The notes: generated from the sequence alone by a model not told the origin. Shown: positions 15,429-25,075, counted from the first letter of the stretch. The stretch: DNA of 64,000 nt from Methanoregula sp. (GCF_028712425.1 NZ_JAQTQD010000006.1:1-64000); one strand, 5' to 3'. Translations and numbers: made by a program.

Positions 15429-15713
15429 TGATATACCTCGTTTTTTCCGCTGGTGTTCCGACGGTCTGTTACCACCGCTGTGCGGACATCATCTCCATGA
15501 AAATAAAAATTCGTCAGCCCTTATCCGGGCGATTGATGGTTGACCTCATCACCAGATGATAAAAATGATGGGGCGTGCTCGTGTTTATGTGTATCCATTT
15601 TTCATGAACGGAAGGTCACATCCTGCAGGTCACACACCCCATGAATGCCCGGTTCTTGCGGCTCCTGTCAGGCATCCTGGTCCGTCCACTAGAGAAAGGA
15701 GATAAATGCTTCA

Positions 15714-15923
15714 ATGATATCATCTGTCATGAAAAAGGGCAGAAAGAAAGCCGGGCATGACGACCTCAAAGAGCAGGTTCATGGAGAGCATGGTGCCGGC
15801 GGGGAAACCCATGACACTCCCGGGGGGATCGATGCTGTCCGGGCCCTCCAGCTGATCACCATAGCGTTCCTGCTCATCCTCCTGGTCGGGTTCTTCTTCC
15901 ACACGGTTCTGAAAATGATCTGA
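15714..15923 (+). CDS. Small tail-anchored membrane protein (69 aa)
   Basis: A 69-residue protein with a basic and polar N-terminal part (KKGRKKAGHDDLKEQVHGEH) and one C-terminal membrane span (LQLITIAFLLILLVGFFFHT). This is a tail-anchor layout with the N-terminus in the cytoplasm. The start could be the second Met (15729). A purine-rich AGGAG lies upstream near 15697 but is nearer to an ATG at 15705 that opens only a three-codon frame. Function unknown; no operon partner. Confidence 0.55.
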   Translation: MISSVMKKGRKKAGHDDLKEQVHGEHGAGGETHDTPGGIDAVRALQLITIAFLLILLVGFFFHTVLKMI

Positions 15924-15946
15924 CCTGGGTTCCGGTAACGCGGGTA

Positions 15947-16459
15947 CTACCGGGTCAGCCAGCTCCTGTACTCCTCAGTGGCGTCTTTCATCTCTTCCCA
16001 GAGCCACACCATCCGGTCAAGGAACCAGAGTTTTCCACAATAGACAAGGACAATGCCAAAAAGGATCGGCCACAGGTCGAAAACAAGGAGCCCCCAGAGG
16101 ACAAAGAGCATCCCAACGCCTGAGATCACGGACAGGATGTTCGGTACCGTGCGGTGGCGGGCCGGCACAGGGACAGCATCGCGGTTCAGCCAGATCCGTT
16201 CCCCGAAGACCGCCTTCGATGCCCAGTGGTCGAACGAGGCAGGTTCCCGGAAGATCCGGGGGTTCAGCCAGGTCCAGAGGAGGGCAAGGGCAACCGGCAC
16301 GACCGCCCACCAGCCGAGCCAGAGCCGGCTGGTGAACGCGAGAACGAGAACGGGGAGGACAGTGTTGCGCAGGGCAACGCTCCACGGATTTGCATGCCGG
16401 CGCCATGCTGCATCGTCAAGAGCAAATGCCTTTGCAACAGTTCGTTCGATGGTCATCAT
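15947..16459 (-). CDS. DUF6653-like membrane protein
   Basis: A 170-residue protein with four membrane segments in two pairs (about 30-65 and 108-143). Between them lies a polar loop with RIFREPASFDHWASKAVFGE and RIWLNRD, typical of the DUF6653 family. The first residues MMTIERTVAKAFALDD are soluble. Family members are found in methanogens and halophiles; no function is known to me. It converges on the small tail-anchored gene and follows the transporter operon on the same strand by about 60 bp. Confidence 0.7.
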   Translation of the reverse strand: MMTIERTVAKAFALDDAAWRRHANPWSVALRNTVLPVLVLAFTSRLWLGWWAVVPVALALLWTWLNPRIFREPASFDHWASKAVFGERIWLNRDAVPVPARHRTVPNILSVISGVGMLFVLWGLLVFDLWPILFGIVLVYCGKLWFLDRMVWLWEEMKDATEEYRSWLTR

Positions 16460-16515
16460 TTACCTGGTGCGTGGGAAACCTCATTATCTTCTCTGTCTGA
16501 TCCGCCTGCCCACGG

Positions 16516-17946
16516 TCACCTGCGGATCTTGTCGATGATCAGGTAGATGATAAGAATCCCCGCGATGAAGGTGGCGAGCCCTCCCGTCTGGAGCCATGCA
16601 TTCAGGTAATGGGCCCCGGCAATGTAGGTTGCGTCCGGAAACTCGAATCCTGAAACCAGGTGCACGCCAATGGTGACGAGAAGTGCAGCCGGGATCAGGT
16701 ACTTGCAGAGCGGGAAGACGACCCGGCTCATCAGGAACGATTGTTTGGTCTCGGACTCAAACACTTCCCGCGGCAAAAACCAGGTGAAGGCTATCGCCAT
16801 GATGACAGCAGAAAGGAGGAGCCCGATCGTGCCGATTGTCTCGTCCATGAGGTCGAGCACGGGGATGCCGCCAAGAGAGAGCCGTGCTGCGCTGAAACTC
16901 AGTGCCGGAATGATGCTCACCACAAGAAGGACACCGGTCAGTACTGCTGTGGTCCTTTTGCGGGTCCATGCGGTTGCTTCCTGTACCGAGCTGACGGAGA
17001 CCTCCAGCATGGAGATTGCCGAGGTAAATGCGGCAAAGAAGAGCACGACAAAGAAGGCCACGGCAACCACCTGCCCTGCCGGCATCAGGGAGAATGCAAG
17101 GGGGAGGGTCGCAAAGGCGAGTTCCGTGCCCGCGGAGGGGGAGAGCCCGAACGAGAAGACGACCGGGAAAATCACCAGTGCCGCAAGGAGCGAGACCGAG
17201 ACATCAGCACCGGTAATGATGAGGGACGAACGGGGGATATCCTCCTCCTTTGCCAGGTACGCACCATAGGTCAGGAGGATGCCCTCGCCCACCGAGAGGG
17301 AGAAGAATGCCTGCCCGAAAGCAGCGACCCAGACATCGGCATGAAGGAGGACGGAGAAGTCCGGGGTGAAGAGGAACCCGATGCCCTTCCCGAACCCGGG
17401 GAGCGTGGTGCAGTAGAGGACCATGACTCCAAGGATGATGACAATCAGGGGGACCATGGTCACCGAGACGCGCTCGATCCCATTCTTCACCCCCGCCGCA
17501 ACCACGAGCCCGGTCAGGAGGACGGCGATGACCGCAAAGATGACGGGCAGGTACGAGCCGGTGAACGTGGCAAACGTCCCAGCACTCCCGGTTGCAAAGA
17601 ACAGGGTATACGCGATCGTCCAGCCGGTGATGACAAGGTAATAACTCAGGATCAGGAAGATGGTTGCGCAGACGAGCCACCCGATGATGCGGAATCCAGG
17701 CCGGACAGCCCTGAACGCACTCACAACCGTTCCCCGGAAATGGCGGCCCATGGTGATCTCGAGGATCATCAGCGGGAGGCCGAAGGCAAAGACTGCGATG
17801 AGGTAGGGGACAAGGTAGGCACCCCCTCCGTTCTCACCCAGCATCGCCGGGAACCGCCAGATGTTGCCGATCCCTACGGCGGCGCCGATAGCAGCAAGGA
17901 TGAAGACCGCGTGCGACGACCAGCGTTCCTTTGTCTCCGCACTCAT
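16516..17946 (-). CDS. Sodium-dependent symporter of the NSS (SNF) family
   Basis: A 476-residue transporter with 11-12 membrane helices. The first helix contains AAIGAAVGIGNIWRFPAMLG, the signature of NSS proteins (amino-acid and neurotransmitter symporters of the LeuT type), in which unwound helix 1 binds sodium and substrate. The next sequence ENGGGAYLVPY is equally typical. The start at 17946 is chosen because its ATG overlaps the stop of the upstream antiporter gene (ATGA). So the two transporters are translationally coupled. The substrate is most likely an amino acid, but the sequence does not say which. Confidence 0.93.
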   Translation of the reverse strand: MSAETKERWSSHAVFILAAIGAAVGIGNIWRFPAMLGENGGGAYLVPYLIAVFAFGLPLMILEITMGRHFRGTVVSAFRAVRPGFRIIGWLVCATIFLILSYYLVITGWTIAYTLFFATGSAGTFATFTGSYLPVIFAVIAVLLTGLVVAAGVKNGIERVSVTMVPLIVIILGVMVLYCTTLPGFGKGIGFLFTPDFSVLLHADVWVAAFGQAFFSLSVGEGILLTYGAYLAKEEDIPRSSLIITGADVSVSLLAALVIFPVVFSFGLSPSAGTELAFATLPLAFSLMPAGQVVAVAFFVVLFFAAFTSAISMLEVSVSSVQEATAWTRKRTTAVLTGVLLVVSIIPALSFSAARLSLGGIPVLDLMDETIGTIGLLLSAVIMAIAFTWFLPREVFESETKQSFLMSRVVFPLCKYLIPAALLVTIGVHLVSGFEFPDATYIAGAHYLNAWLQTGGLATFIAGILIIYLIIDKIRR

Positions 17947-19508
17947 GATCTCTCCCGGTCTTCCTCCGGGGATTTGGCTGGTCCCCACGTGAAACCGGAT
18001 CCCCAGGGCCAACCTCCTTCAGGGGGTTCGGGTCCTTCCGGTGGCATCGCCTTCTCGCCCAGGATGATACGACGGACCGTCTGGGCTGAATCCGGCGTCG
18101 TGAGGATGAGGAGGGTGTCCCCGTCTTCGAGCACCGTTGCCCCGCGGGGCGAGAACTGCTCGCTGCCCTTGCCGATCAGGATGATCAGCGTTCCGGCCGG
18201 CAGGTCGAGGTTCACGATCTGCTTTCCGGCTGCCGGGGAGCCCTGGGGGACAACGAGCTCGAAGAGTTCATTGCGGGAGTCCTGTGGCGAATCCAGTTCC
18301 ATCCCGAAGCGCGACCTGCCGGGAAGCGGTGCGGCAAGGCCCAGGTGTTTTGCCACGAACGGGATCGAGGTGCCATGAAGCAGGGCGGAGGCGATCACCA
18401 TGAAGAAGACCAGGTTGAAAAAGACGTTCGCCTCCGGTACACCGGCAATGAGCGGGAACGTGGAGAGCACGATAGGGGCGGCGCCGCGGAGCCCCACCCA
18501 GGAGATCATCACTTTCTCGTTCTTCTTCATCTTCCACGGGAGGAGCGAGAGATACACGGCAATCGGGCGGGCAACAAAGATCAGGACAAAGGATATGATG
18601 ATGCCCGGGACGAGGATGGGCATGAGCTCGGAGGGGAAGACAAAGAGCCCGAGCGCGAGGAAGAGCGTGATCTGCATCAGCCATGCAACCCCCTCGTGGA
18701 ACCGGACAAGACTCTTCTTGTGGACGATGGCGCTGTTCCCGATGACGAGCCCGGCAATGTAGGCGGCAAGGAACCCATTGCCCCCGACAATCGTGGTCAG
18801 GCCATAGATGAGAAGGGCAGACGCCAGGGTCATGACCGCGTACAGGCCTTCGTACTCCAGTTTCACGACATTGATCAGCCAGGCCGCACCCTTCCCCATG
18901 CCGTACCCCATAAGGCCCCCGACCGCCATCTGCTGGACAAAGAGCGGGATGAGCGATAAGAACGAGGTGCCGGGCTGCATCAGGAGCGAGATAGCCCCGA
19001 TGGTGAGGAGGATGGCCATGGGGTCGTTGCTGCCTGATTCGAATTCAAGCAGCGGCCGCAGGTTTCCCTTGAGGCTGGCCCGCCGTGAGCGGAGGATCGA
19101 GAAGACCGCAGCAGCATCGGTGGACGAGACGATCGCTCCAAGGAGGAAACCTTCAAGCGGGGAGAACCCGAGCAGGAAGATCGCGGCAGCGCAGACGATC
19201 AGGGCCGTGAGGGCAACACCCACCGTCGAGAGCATGAGGCCCTTGTACAGGATCGGCCGTACCTCGATCCACCGCGTGTCCATGCCTCCCGAGAAGAGGA
19301 TGAGGGCAAGGCCGACAACGCCTATGGTCTGCGCTGCAAGGGGATCGTCGAAGTAGATCCCCCCCGGGCCTTCGGAACCGGCAAACATACCGACAAGGAT
19401 GAAGATCAACAGCGCGGGGAGGCCCAGCCTGCCCGAGACTTTATTGGCGATGATGCTGAGCAGGATAAGGACTGCTGCACCGGCAAGGAGGTATTCTATC
19501 GGTATCAT
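17943..19508 (-). CDS. Potassium/proton antiporter, CPA1 type with TrkA-C domain
   Basis: A 521-residue membrane protein with about 12 spans followed by a soluble tail. FESGSNDPMAILLT (near residue 158) carries the Asn-Asp pair of CPA1 cation/proton antiporters. Residues about 410-485 form a TrkA-C/RCK-C-like domain (VVPQGSPAAGKQIVNLDLPA and the pattern DGDTLLILTTPD), as in the NhaP2/CvrA group that exports potassium or sodium in exchange for protons. The tail ends in a Pro/Gly-rich stretch. It leads the operon with the NSS transporter. Ion specificity is inferred from the family. Confidence 0.92.
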   Translation of the reverse strand: MIPIEYLLAGAAVLILLSIIANKVSGRLGLPALLIFILVGMFAGSEGPGGIYFDDPLAAQTIGVVGLALILFSGGMDTRWIEVRPILYKGLMLSTVGVALTALIVCAAAIFLLGFSPLEGFLLGAIVSSTDAAAVFSILRSRRASLKGNLRPLLEFESGSNDPMAILLTIGAISLLMQPGTSFLSLIPLFVQQMAVGGLMGYGMGKGAAWLINVVKLEYEGLYAVMTLASALLIYGLTTIVGGNGFLAAYIAGLVIGNSAIVHKKSLVRFHEGVAWLMQITLFLALGLFVFPSELMPILVPGIIISFVLIFVARPIAVYLSLLPWKMKKNEKVMISWVGLRGAAPIVLSTFPLIAGVPEANVFFNLVFFMVIASALLHGTSIPFVAKHLGLAAPLPGRSRFGMELDSPQDSRNELFELVVPQGSPAAGKQIVNLDLPAGTLIILIGKGSEQFSPRGATVLEDGDTLLILTTPDSAQTVRRIILGEKAMPPEGPEPPEGGWPWGSGFTWGPAKSPEEDRERS

Positions 19509-19581
19509 GGTCGTTGTTCACCCTTCCCGGCCGTAGCTGGCAGGGCCTGCTGTTCCATCCCGCTGCGACTGTTTTTTAAAG

Positions 19582-20640
19582 TCATTTGCGTGGTATCCCC
19601 TGTTCTCCTGTTGTCTCCCGCACCCGGATGTCGATCTGCCGGAACGGCATCTCGATGCCTTCTTTCCCGAACCGCCGGAGGATCTCCCGGTTGATCCAGT
19701 CTTCGGTCTCCCACTGGAAGCTAAAGTCGTTGATCCATAGAGTAAGCTGTCCGTTGAGTGCGGACTCCCCGAACTCGCGGAGAAAGACCTCGGGAGCCGG
19801 CTCGGAAATGACCCACGGGGTCTTCTCCACAGCGTCCCGCGCAATGGAGAGGAGGATCTCCGTGACCCTGTCCATGTCCGTCCCGTAGGCAACGGAGAAC
19901 GCGATCCGGACTTTGAGGGTGGTGTCGGGCATGGAGTAATTGGTGACAACATTCGAGGTGACCTTGGTGTTGGGGATGGTCACGATCTGGCTGTCCATGG
20001 TCCGGATCCGGGTGCTCCGTGCCCCGAGACTGATGACATCGCCAAAGAACGTGTCGATCCGGACCCGGTCGCCCAGGCGGAAGGGCTTGTCGGTGGCAAT
20101 GACGATGCCGGCGAAGAAATTGCCAATGATGTCCTGTGCGGCAAGGGCAACGGCAATCCCGGCTATCCCGGCGGCTGCGAGGAACGCCGTGATATCGATC
20201 TCGAAGATGTGCAAAAGGATGAGGAAGACAACAAACCAGGTGACATATTTTACGATGTGGAGGAGGATCTGGATGATCCGGTCAAGGTCGGCTTCCGTCC
20301 GCTCTGCAATGAGGGTGCCGTACGTCCTGATAAGGTTGGTGAGGAAGGCCGAGACCGCCCAGGCTGCAAGGAGGATGAAGACCGCGTTGATGATCTGGCT
20401 CGTGCTGTAACTGCCCAGGGTTTCCGGGACAAGGCCGTACTGGGTGAGCGCAATATAGACCGAGAGGAGGACGATCCAGATGAGAAGGGGGGTGCTCACC
20501 GCGTTCAGGACGATCTCGTCCAGGTGGGTGGTTGTCTGTTCGGCCTTCTTCTTCAGCCACCAGAGAATGCCGTACGCGATGGCCGCGATGACAAGCCCGA
20601 TGACAATCGTGATGGAAGCGTAGAGTATGTTCTCGATCAT
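19582..20640 (-). CDS. mscS: Mechanosensitive channel, MscS family (larger form)
   Basis: A 352-residue channel. Membrane spans are at about 5-28, 50-68, 83-103 and 125-147; the pore helix with its Gly/Ala pattern (AAAGIAGIAVALAAQDIIGN) is at 156-175. The beta domain (GDRVRIDTFFGDVISLGARS) follows, then the C-terminal alpha/beta domain. It releases solutes during osmotic downshock. The ATG at 20640 gives a natural membrane start (MIENILYASITIVIG). A second, shorter MscS gene lies at 23170. It follows the antiporter operon on the same strand. Confidence 0.95.
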   Translation of the reverse strand: MIENILYASITIVIGLVIAAIAYGILWWLKKKAEQTTTHLDEIVLNAVSTPLLIWIVLLSVYIALTQYGLVPETLGSYSTSQIINAVFILLAAWAVSAFLTNLIRTYGTLIAERTEADLDRIIQILLHIVKYVTWFVVFLILLHIFEIDITAFLAAAGIAGIAVALAAQDIIGNFFAGIVIATDKPFRLGDRVRIDTFFGDVISLGARSTRIRTMDSQIVTIPNTKVTSNVVTNYSMPDTTLKVRIAFSVAYGTDMDRVTEILLSIARDAVEKTPWVISEPAPEVFLREFGESALNGQLTLWINDFSFQWETEDWINREILRRFGKEGIEMPFRQIDIRVRETTGEQGIPRK

Positions 20641-20855
20641 CTCAGGCGGTCCCCGGCGCTGCAAAGACTTCGTTCTTTTTGTTCAAGACTGTTCCCTCGT
20701 CACGTTCCGTGCCAGTTGGATCATACTCTCTTTTGTCCGGTTTAAATGCATATTGTCTCCTGCCCGGCCCGTTCGGTCTGCGGGAGGAGAAAACGATAAC
20801 GGAATAACGGGCCGGGGCCTTTTTTCAAGGCGTTCCGGACGGACCCGTCACCTTG

Positions 20856-21989
20856 TCAGAAGAGCCACATCTTCCGTGGTGAATAATCGGTCAGTACATG
20901 CCGGTAATCGTCAAACCACCGTGCCAGGGGATTTGCCTTGAAGACCATGAATTTCCCGATGTTTGCCGGGTCGGCAGCCTGGTGGTACCGCATGAAGACA
21001 TGCCCGGCGGTCTTCCCCACAACCTCGATCTTGCCGGTTGCATGCGACATGACAAAACGTGCCCGTTTTGCAAGCCCCGAGCAGGCCTGCCAGGACTTCT
21101 GGAGGATCTCGTAGGACTGCTCGACGGGCACCTGGAAGACCTGGTTCCCAAGAGACGGCCGGCACTGGAAGACATAATACGGGGAGATCCCGGCAAACGA
21201 GACTTTCCGGAAGAGCGTGGTGAGCGTATCCGGGTCATTATTGATACCGTTTAAAATGGGGGTCTGGTTCACGACTGCCACACCGGCCTTCCGGAGTGCA
21301 TCGGCAGCCTGCATCGAGACTTCGGTCAGCTCGCGGGGGTGGTTGTAGTGCGCCATCACGTAGATCCGTTTCTCCGGCGTGCTGTAGCGCGAGAGGACTA
21401 AAAGGAGTTCCGGGTCATTGAGGATCCGGTACGGGTTGTACGCGAGCAGCTTGCTCCCGATCCGGATGATATTGACGTGAGGGATTTCCCGGAGCTCGCG
21501 GAGGACTCCTTCCAGCCTTCGCGTCTCCAGCATGAGGGGGTCGCCCCCGCTCAAAAGGATATTGGTGATCTCCTTGTGCTCGCGGATATAGTCAAGCGAG
21601 CCGGAGATGTCCTTTACCGTCTCGCGTTCGCAGGACATAAAGAGGCGTTTCCGGAAACAGAAGCGACAGATGCCGCCACAGACATCGGTGAGGAGAAGAA
21701 GGCCGGTCTGGTCATACTTGTGCTGGAGGCCGGGTTTTTTCGTATAGTCCTTCTCGCAGGAGGGATCGCTTGACCCGCAGCCGGCGAGTTCGGACGCATC
21801 GGGGATTACGATCCTCCTGAGTGGGTCGTCCCGATCCTTCCAGTCGATTAAGGAGAGGTAGTAATCGTTCGTGCGGAACGGGAACGTGTCCGTCACGCTC
21901 TCCATCATCTGCCTCTCCTTTGGGGCAAGCCCGACGTGGTTGTCGAGCTCGGCTACGGTAGTAATGTATCTGGGGTTCACTAGTATCAC
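20856..21989 (-). CDS. KamA-family radical SAM aminomutase
   Basis: A 377-residue enzyme with the radical SAM cluster motif C104-x3-C108-x2-C111 (DVCGGICRFCFRKR). It also has the lysine 2,3-aminomutase hallmarks ILLSGGDPLML and YVMAHYNHPREL, and a PLP-binding region near the C-terminus. Methanogens use lysine 2,3-aminomutase (AblA) with an acetyltransferase (AblB) to make N-acetyl-beta-lysine as osmolyte. No acetyltransferase lies next to it, and at 377 residues it is shorter than classical KamA, so a different amino-acid substrate such as glutamate is possible. The family is certain. Confidence 0.9.
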   Translation of the reverse strand: MILVNPRYITTVAELDNHVGLAPKERQMMESVTDTFPFRTNDYYLSLIDWKDRDDPLRRIVIPDASELAGCGSSDPSCEKDYTKKPGLQHKYDQTGLLLLTDVCGGICRFCFRKRLFMSCERETVKDISGSLDYIREHKEITNILLSGGDPLMLETRRLEGVLRELREIPHVNIIRIGSKLLAYNPYRILNDPELLLVLSRYSTPEKRIYVMAHYNHPRELTEVSMQAADALRKAGVAVVNQTPILNGINNDPDTLTTLFRKVSFAGISPYYVFQCRPSLGNQVFQVPVEQSYEILQKSWQACSGLAKRARFVMSHATGKIEVVGKTAGHVFMRYHQAADPANIGKFMVFKANPLARWFDDYRHVLTDYSPRKMWLF

Positions 21990-22195
21990 CTCGTTTCCGG
22001 GTATTGTCTCTGTCCGTCAGAGGACAGGGGCGAGCAGTGCAGAAATAATTCGCATCATGAACAGGAATGGAAGAAACCTGGATGCACTACTCAGTGAACG
22101 TTTTTTTAGGGGCCTATCCTTTAAACCTTTTTTGTAATTCCCAAAAGGGAGAGGAAAAAGAGAAGCCGGGGGTGTATCCCCGCATGGAAACGGAT

Positions 22196-23029
22196 TCACT
22201 CGGTGACCGGAATGAGTTTTCCGCGGAGCTTCTCTTCGATCTTAAGGTGCAGCATCTCGATGACATTGGTCACCACACCCCGTACCTGGTGGACGAGAAA
22301 CTCGTCGTTCCGGAAGAACTCGTGGTCCGTCTTGCTGTTGAACTCTGCCCCGTGGGTCCGAAAGCCGATCCCAAACGGGGCAAGGATATACCCCAGCTGC
22401 TCGAAGTTCAGCCAGATGTCCATTGCCGTCTTGATGGCCCCGTCCTCGTGGCCGTTGACTAGGATCCCGGCGATCTTGCCTTCGGTATGCCCGGGCTTTT
22501 TTAAGTGATAGACATTGTTCATGCAGGTTGTCCGGTCCAGGAAGGCTTTCAGCCGGGCCGACATGCCGTTCCAGTTGATGGGGGAGACGACAATGACCGC
22601 CTTCGATGCTGCAAGCATCTGGTGGAATGCCGGCATGTCGTCCTTTGCATTCCGGCAGGGGTAGGTGCAGGACCCGGCCCGCACCGCGTAACAGCACCAG
22701 CAGTAATCGATATGGTGCTCCGAGAGATTGAACCGGCGAAACGAGATGTTTCGTTCCCGGAGGAATTTCTCGGCAAGGTCTGCCATAAAGCCGGTGTTTC
22801 CGGCCCGGTGGGTGCTGCCGTTGATGAGGAGGACATCGAAAGGTTTGCCATCGTACGTGAGCTGCTTCCTTCCGGAATCCTCCATGAATTCCGCGGACGG
22901 GCTGTGGCAGGCCGGGCAGCCTTTGGGCGGTTTTTCTCCCTCGAAGACAAAGCCGCAGACAGTACATCTCCACCGGACTGCCGTGCCGGGGACGAGTCTG
23001 GAACCGGGTTGTGCTGGTTCGGGATGCAT
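22196..23029 (-). CDS. Rubredoxin-flavodoxin fusion (NADPH-dependent FMN reductase-like)
   Basis: A 277-residue protein. Residues 18-48 are a rubredoxin-like iron site, C22-x2-C25 and C38-x2-C41 (WRCTVCGFVFEG, GCPACH). Residues 62-240 are an iron-sulfur flavoprotein/FMN reductase fold with FDVLLINGSTHRAGNTGFMA at the phosphate-binding loop and SPINWNGMSARLKAFLDRT. Extra Cys residues in CWCCYAVRAGSC may hold a cluster or take part in redox. It probably moves electrons between a flavin and an iron centre, for example in oxygen or peroxide defence. Single gene, no partner reductase adjacent. Confidence 0.88.
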   Translation of the reverse strand: MHPEPAQPGSRLVPGTAVRWRCTVCGFVFEGEKPPKGCPACHSPSAEFMEDSGRKQLTYDGKPFDVLLINGSTHRAGNTGFMADLAEKFLRERNISFRRFNLSEHHIDYCWCCYAVRAGSCTYPCRNAKDDMPAFHQMLAASKAVIVVSPINWNGMSARLKAFLDRTTCMNNVYHLKKPGHTEGKIAGILVNGHEDGAIKTAMDIWLNFEQLGYILAPFGIGFRTHGAEFNSKTDHEFFRNDEFLVHQVRGVVTNVIEMLHLKIEEKLRGKLIPVTE

Positions 23030-23169
23030 GAGAACAGGACTCCTGAACAGGATGCGCTGACATTAGACTGGGGGCCAAAAAAGAAAAAGGTTGTTCATGC
23101 GGCACCCTGCGACGGGGAGAGAACGCGGGGGATCGCCTTGTCCTCCCCGCAGAATCAGCTTTCTTCCCC

Positions 23170-24006
23170 TTATACTCCCTTCCCGTCTTTTGGCGCCGGC
23201 GCTGGTGCGGGCCGGTCCTGGAGCCAGACGGTGCGTTGAGGGAAGGGGACCGTGAACCCTTCCTGTGCGAGCGTATCCTTGATCTTCGAGAGCATCGCGA
23301 TCCGTACCGACCACCATTCCCGGGACGGTGCCCAGATCCGCACCATAATGTTGACGCCGTTCTCTCCCAGTTCATCCACGAAGACCGAGGGCGGGGGATT
23401 GTGCAGCACGAAAGGATGTGCCGCAAGAAGTCCCTCGATGATCCGGATTGCCTTCCGGGCATCATCCGAGTGCCGGATCGTGATCCGGTACTCGAACCTC
23501 CGTGCCTGGTTTGCCACGTAATTGGTGATCTCGGAGTTGAAGACCGTCTCGTTCGGGATCCGGATGTATATGCCTTCAAATGTCTTGAGGGTGGTCGAGA
23601 GGATCCGGATATCCTCGATAGTCCCGGTCGTGGTGCCGATGCTGACAGTGTCCCCGATCTTCACCGGCCGTTCAAAGAGGAGGAATACACCGGATCCAAC
23701 ATTGGTGACGAGCCGCTGGCTGGCAAACCCGATGATGATACCGGCCGTTCCCCCGATCAGGAGGAGTTCCCCGAAATCCACGTGGAAACTGGGAAGGCTG
23801 ACAAAGATCCCGGCAAGGATGATGGCTGCCTGCGCAAGCCGGACAATCTTGACCAGCTCGTCGGCCTTTACCTTGTCCGCGAGGCCCTTCTTGATATATA
23901 CCCCGACAATCCTCGCGATGATAACAGAGACTGCCACGATGATCGAGAAGACCAGCAGGTCAGAGACCGTGACATTCCCGTACACAACGGTGGAGAGCAG
24001 TACCAT
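23170..24006 (-). CDS. Small mechanosensitive channel, MscS family
   Basis: A 278-residue channel with an N-terminal span, two further spans and the pore segment ELLLIGGTAGIIIGFASQRL (74-93). The beta domain has RPVKIGDTVSIGTTTGTIED, and the C-terminal domain ends in a Pro/Ala-rich tail. It is of the minimal MscS type common in archaea. Its start lies six bases from the stop of the DUF432 gene, so they form an operon. A regulatory or assembly link between the two is likely but unproven. Confidence 0.94.
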   Translation of the reverse strand: MVLLSTVVYGNVTVSDLLVFSIIVAVSVIIARIVGVYIKKGLADKVKADELVKIVRLAQAAIILAGIFVSLPSFHVDFGELLLIGGTAGIIIGFASQRLVTNVGSGVFLLFERPVKIGDTVSIGTTTGTIEDIRILSTTLKTFEGIYIRIPNETVFNSEITNYVANQARRFEYRITIRHSDDARKAIRIIEGLLAAHPFVLHNPPPSVFVDELGENGVNIMVRIWAPSREWWSVRIAMLSKIKDTLAQEGFTVPFPQRTVWLQDRPAPAPAPKDGKGV

Positions 24007-24012
24007 GGTGCC

Positions 24013-24732
24013 TCACCCCACCCCGTGTTCCATCAGGAAGCTCTTCTTCTCCACGTCCACCATGAGGATCTTCCTGGCCTGGATCACGGGGATTGCCAGG
24101 GTCATCCCGTCCCGCAGGGGCTGTTCCTGCAGCCGGGTCTCGGCGATCATTTTCGAGAAGATGGTCATCTCGCCGGTCATGGCAGCGCCGGTGTCAAAGT
24201 ACAGGGGCATGAAGTAGGAATCAAATACCGCCCGGGACACCTCCACCCAGTTCCGGCCCGTGTTTCTGAGGGTGAGCTGCAGCACCCCTTCGCGGGCAGG
24301 ATCGATCACCGGTACTGTATCAGAGACGCGGCTTTGGCAAAACCGGGTGATCACGCCATTCTCGGGAGAGCCGTACAGGGAATACTTGGGCTGGCACAGG
24401 GAGAATACATCGAGGAGCACATAGTCCCCGTTCTTTTCAATGAAAACACCGATCTCTACGGGGAATACCAGAAAGACGGTCTTCTCCGACTCGGGCGCAA
24501 TGAATACGGGAGGAAAGACGATCTCAAGAATCCGCGTCACTTCCTTGGGGAGGTTTATGGGCTCGACCGGGTGGATGAAGACCGCGGAGCCTTCCGAGAT
24601 GAGGGTCTTTTCTACGTGGCTGTCCTGGCAGGTGCGGCGGTAACGGAAGAACCCGCCTTCCCTTTCGATACTGATGCTGAATATGCCATCGGCGTCATGG
24701 ATACAGGGCCAGGGGAATGAGCCAAACATCAT
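24013..24732 (-). CDS. DUF432 family protein
   Basis: A 239-residue soluble protein starting MMFGSFPWPCIHDADGIFSI, with a GGAGGAT ribosome binding site before the ATG at 24732. The pattern IFIEKNGDYVLLDVFSL and the composition rich in beta strands match DUF432, which is found in methanogens and often beside MscS genes, as here. No catalytic motif is visible. Being upstream and co-transcribed, it may modulate the channel. A longer frame upstream of 24732 is not used because it lacks a ribosome binding site. Confidence 0.8.
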   Translation of the reverse strand: MMFGSFPWPCIHDADGIFSISIEREGGFFRYRRTCQDSHVEKTLISEGSAVFIHPVEPINLPKEVTRILEIVFPPVFIAPESEKTVFLVFPVEIGVFIEKNGDYVLLDVFSLCQPKYSLYGSPENGVITRFCQSRVSDTVPVIDPAREGVLQLTLRNTGRNWVEVSRAVFDSYFMPLYFDTGAAMTGEMTIFSKMIAETRLQEQPLRDGMTLAIPVIQARKILMVDVEKKSFLMEHGVG

Positions 24733-25035
24733 GGTACGATCCTCCGGCAGGAAAACGCCATGCCGGTGTTCCGGGGAAACGGGCCGGACTGCGTGGTGAC
24801 GGGTATCCTGCACACTACTGGTATGCTGCCGGATCCCATAATCATCCCCCTAAAGAGCGTGACGCGGGGTATTCCAGCATTCCGAGTTGGAGCTACAGAT
24901 AGCCTTCCGTGTTGAACTGTCCATTCGAATCGTCCGTGATTTGTTGCTGGATTGTAATTTTGGGAACAGTAGTATTAAGATCTGTGTTAGAAAAAGTTCC
25001 AGTGGAAATGATTTTCGTTATGGGGTTTTGATCTC

Positions 25036-25075
25036 ATTATGTGCAATATTTTGTAATTATGTGCAAGATTGTAAC
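25036..25075 (+). promoter_or_regulatory. Tandem 20-bp repeat, likely operator of the RelE-type module
   Basis: Two adjacent direct repeats begin ATTATGTGCAA (25036-25055 and 25056-25075). A TATA-like TATTTAATC follows at about 25080-25088 and the antitoxin gene starts 100 bp later. Direct repeats before the TATA box fit autoregulation by the antitoxin. The rest of the gene-free stretch 24733-25186 is A/T-rich, with no gene I accept. Confidence 0.55.

Noticed and set aside
13767-15543. Long plus-strand frames (347 and 317 codons) opposite the thermosome gene
   Set aside because: They are antisense shadows of a certain gene with high G+C third positions; no ribosome binding site and odd composition.
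16660-18378. 572-codon plus-strand frame across the NSS and CPA1 transporters
   Set aside because: Extremely rich in Asp, Glu, Gly and Arg, as expected when membrane-protein genes are read backwards; both transporters are certain.
22242-23579. 445-codon minus-strand frame overlapping the rubredoxin-flavodoxin and MscS genes
   Set aside because: Reads two proven genes in a wrong frame; rich in Arg, Ser and Pro.
23236-24720. 494-codon plus-strand frame over MscS and DUF432
   Set aside because: Antisense shadow of two recognised genes; composition of charged residues and Gly/His not that of a real protein.
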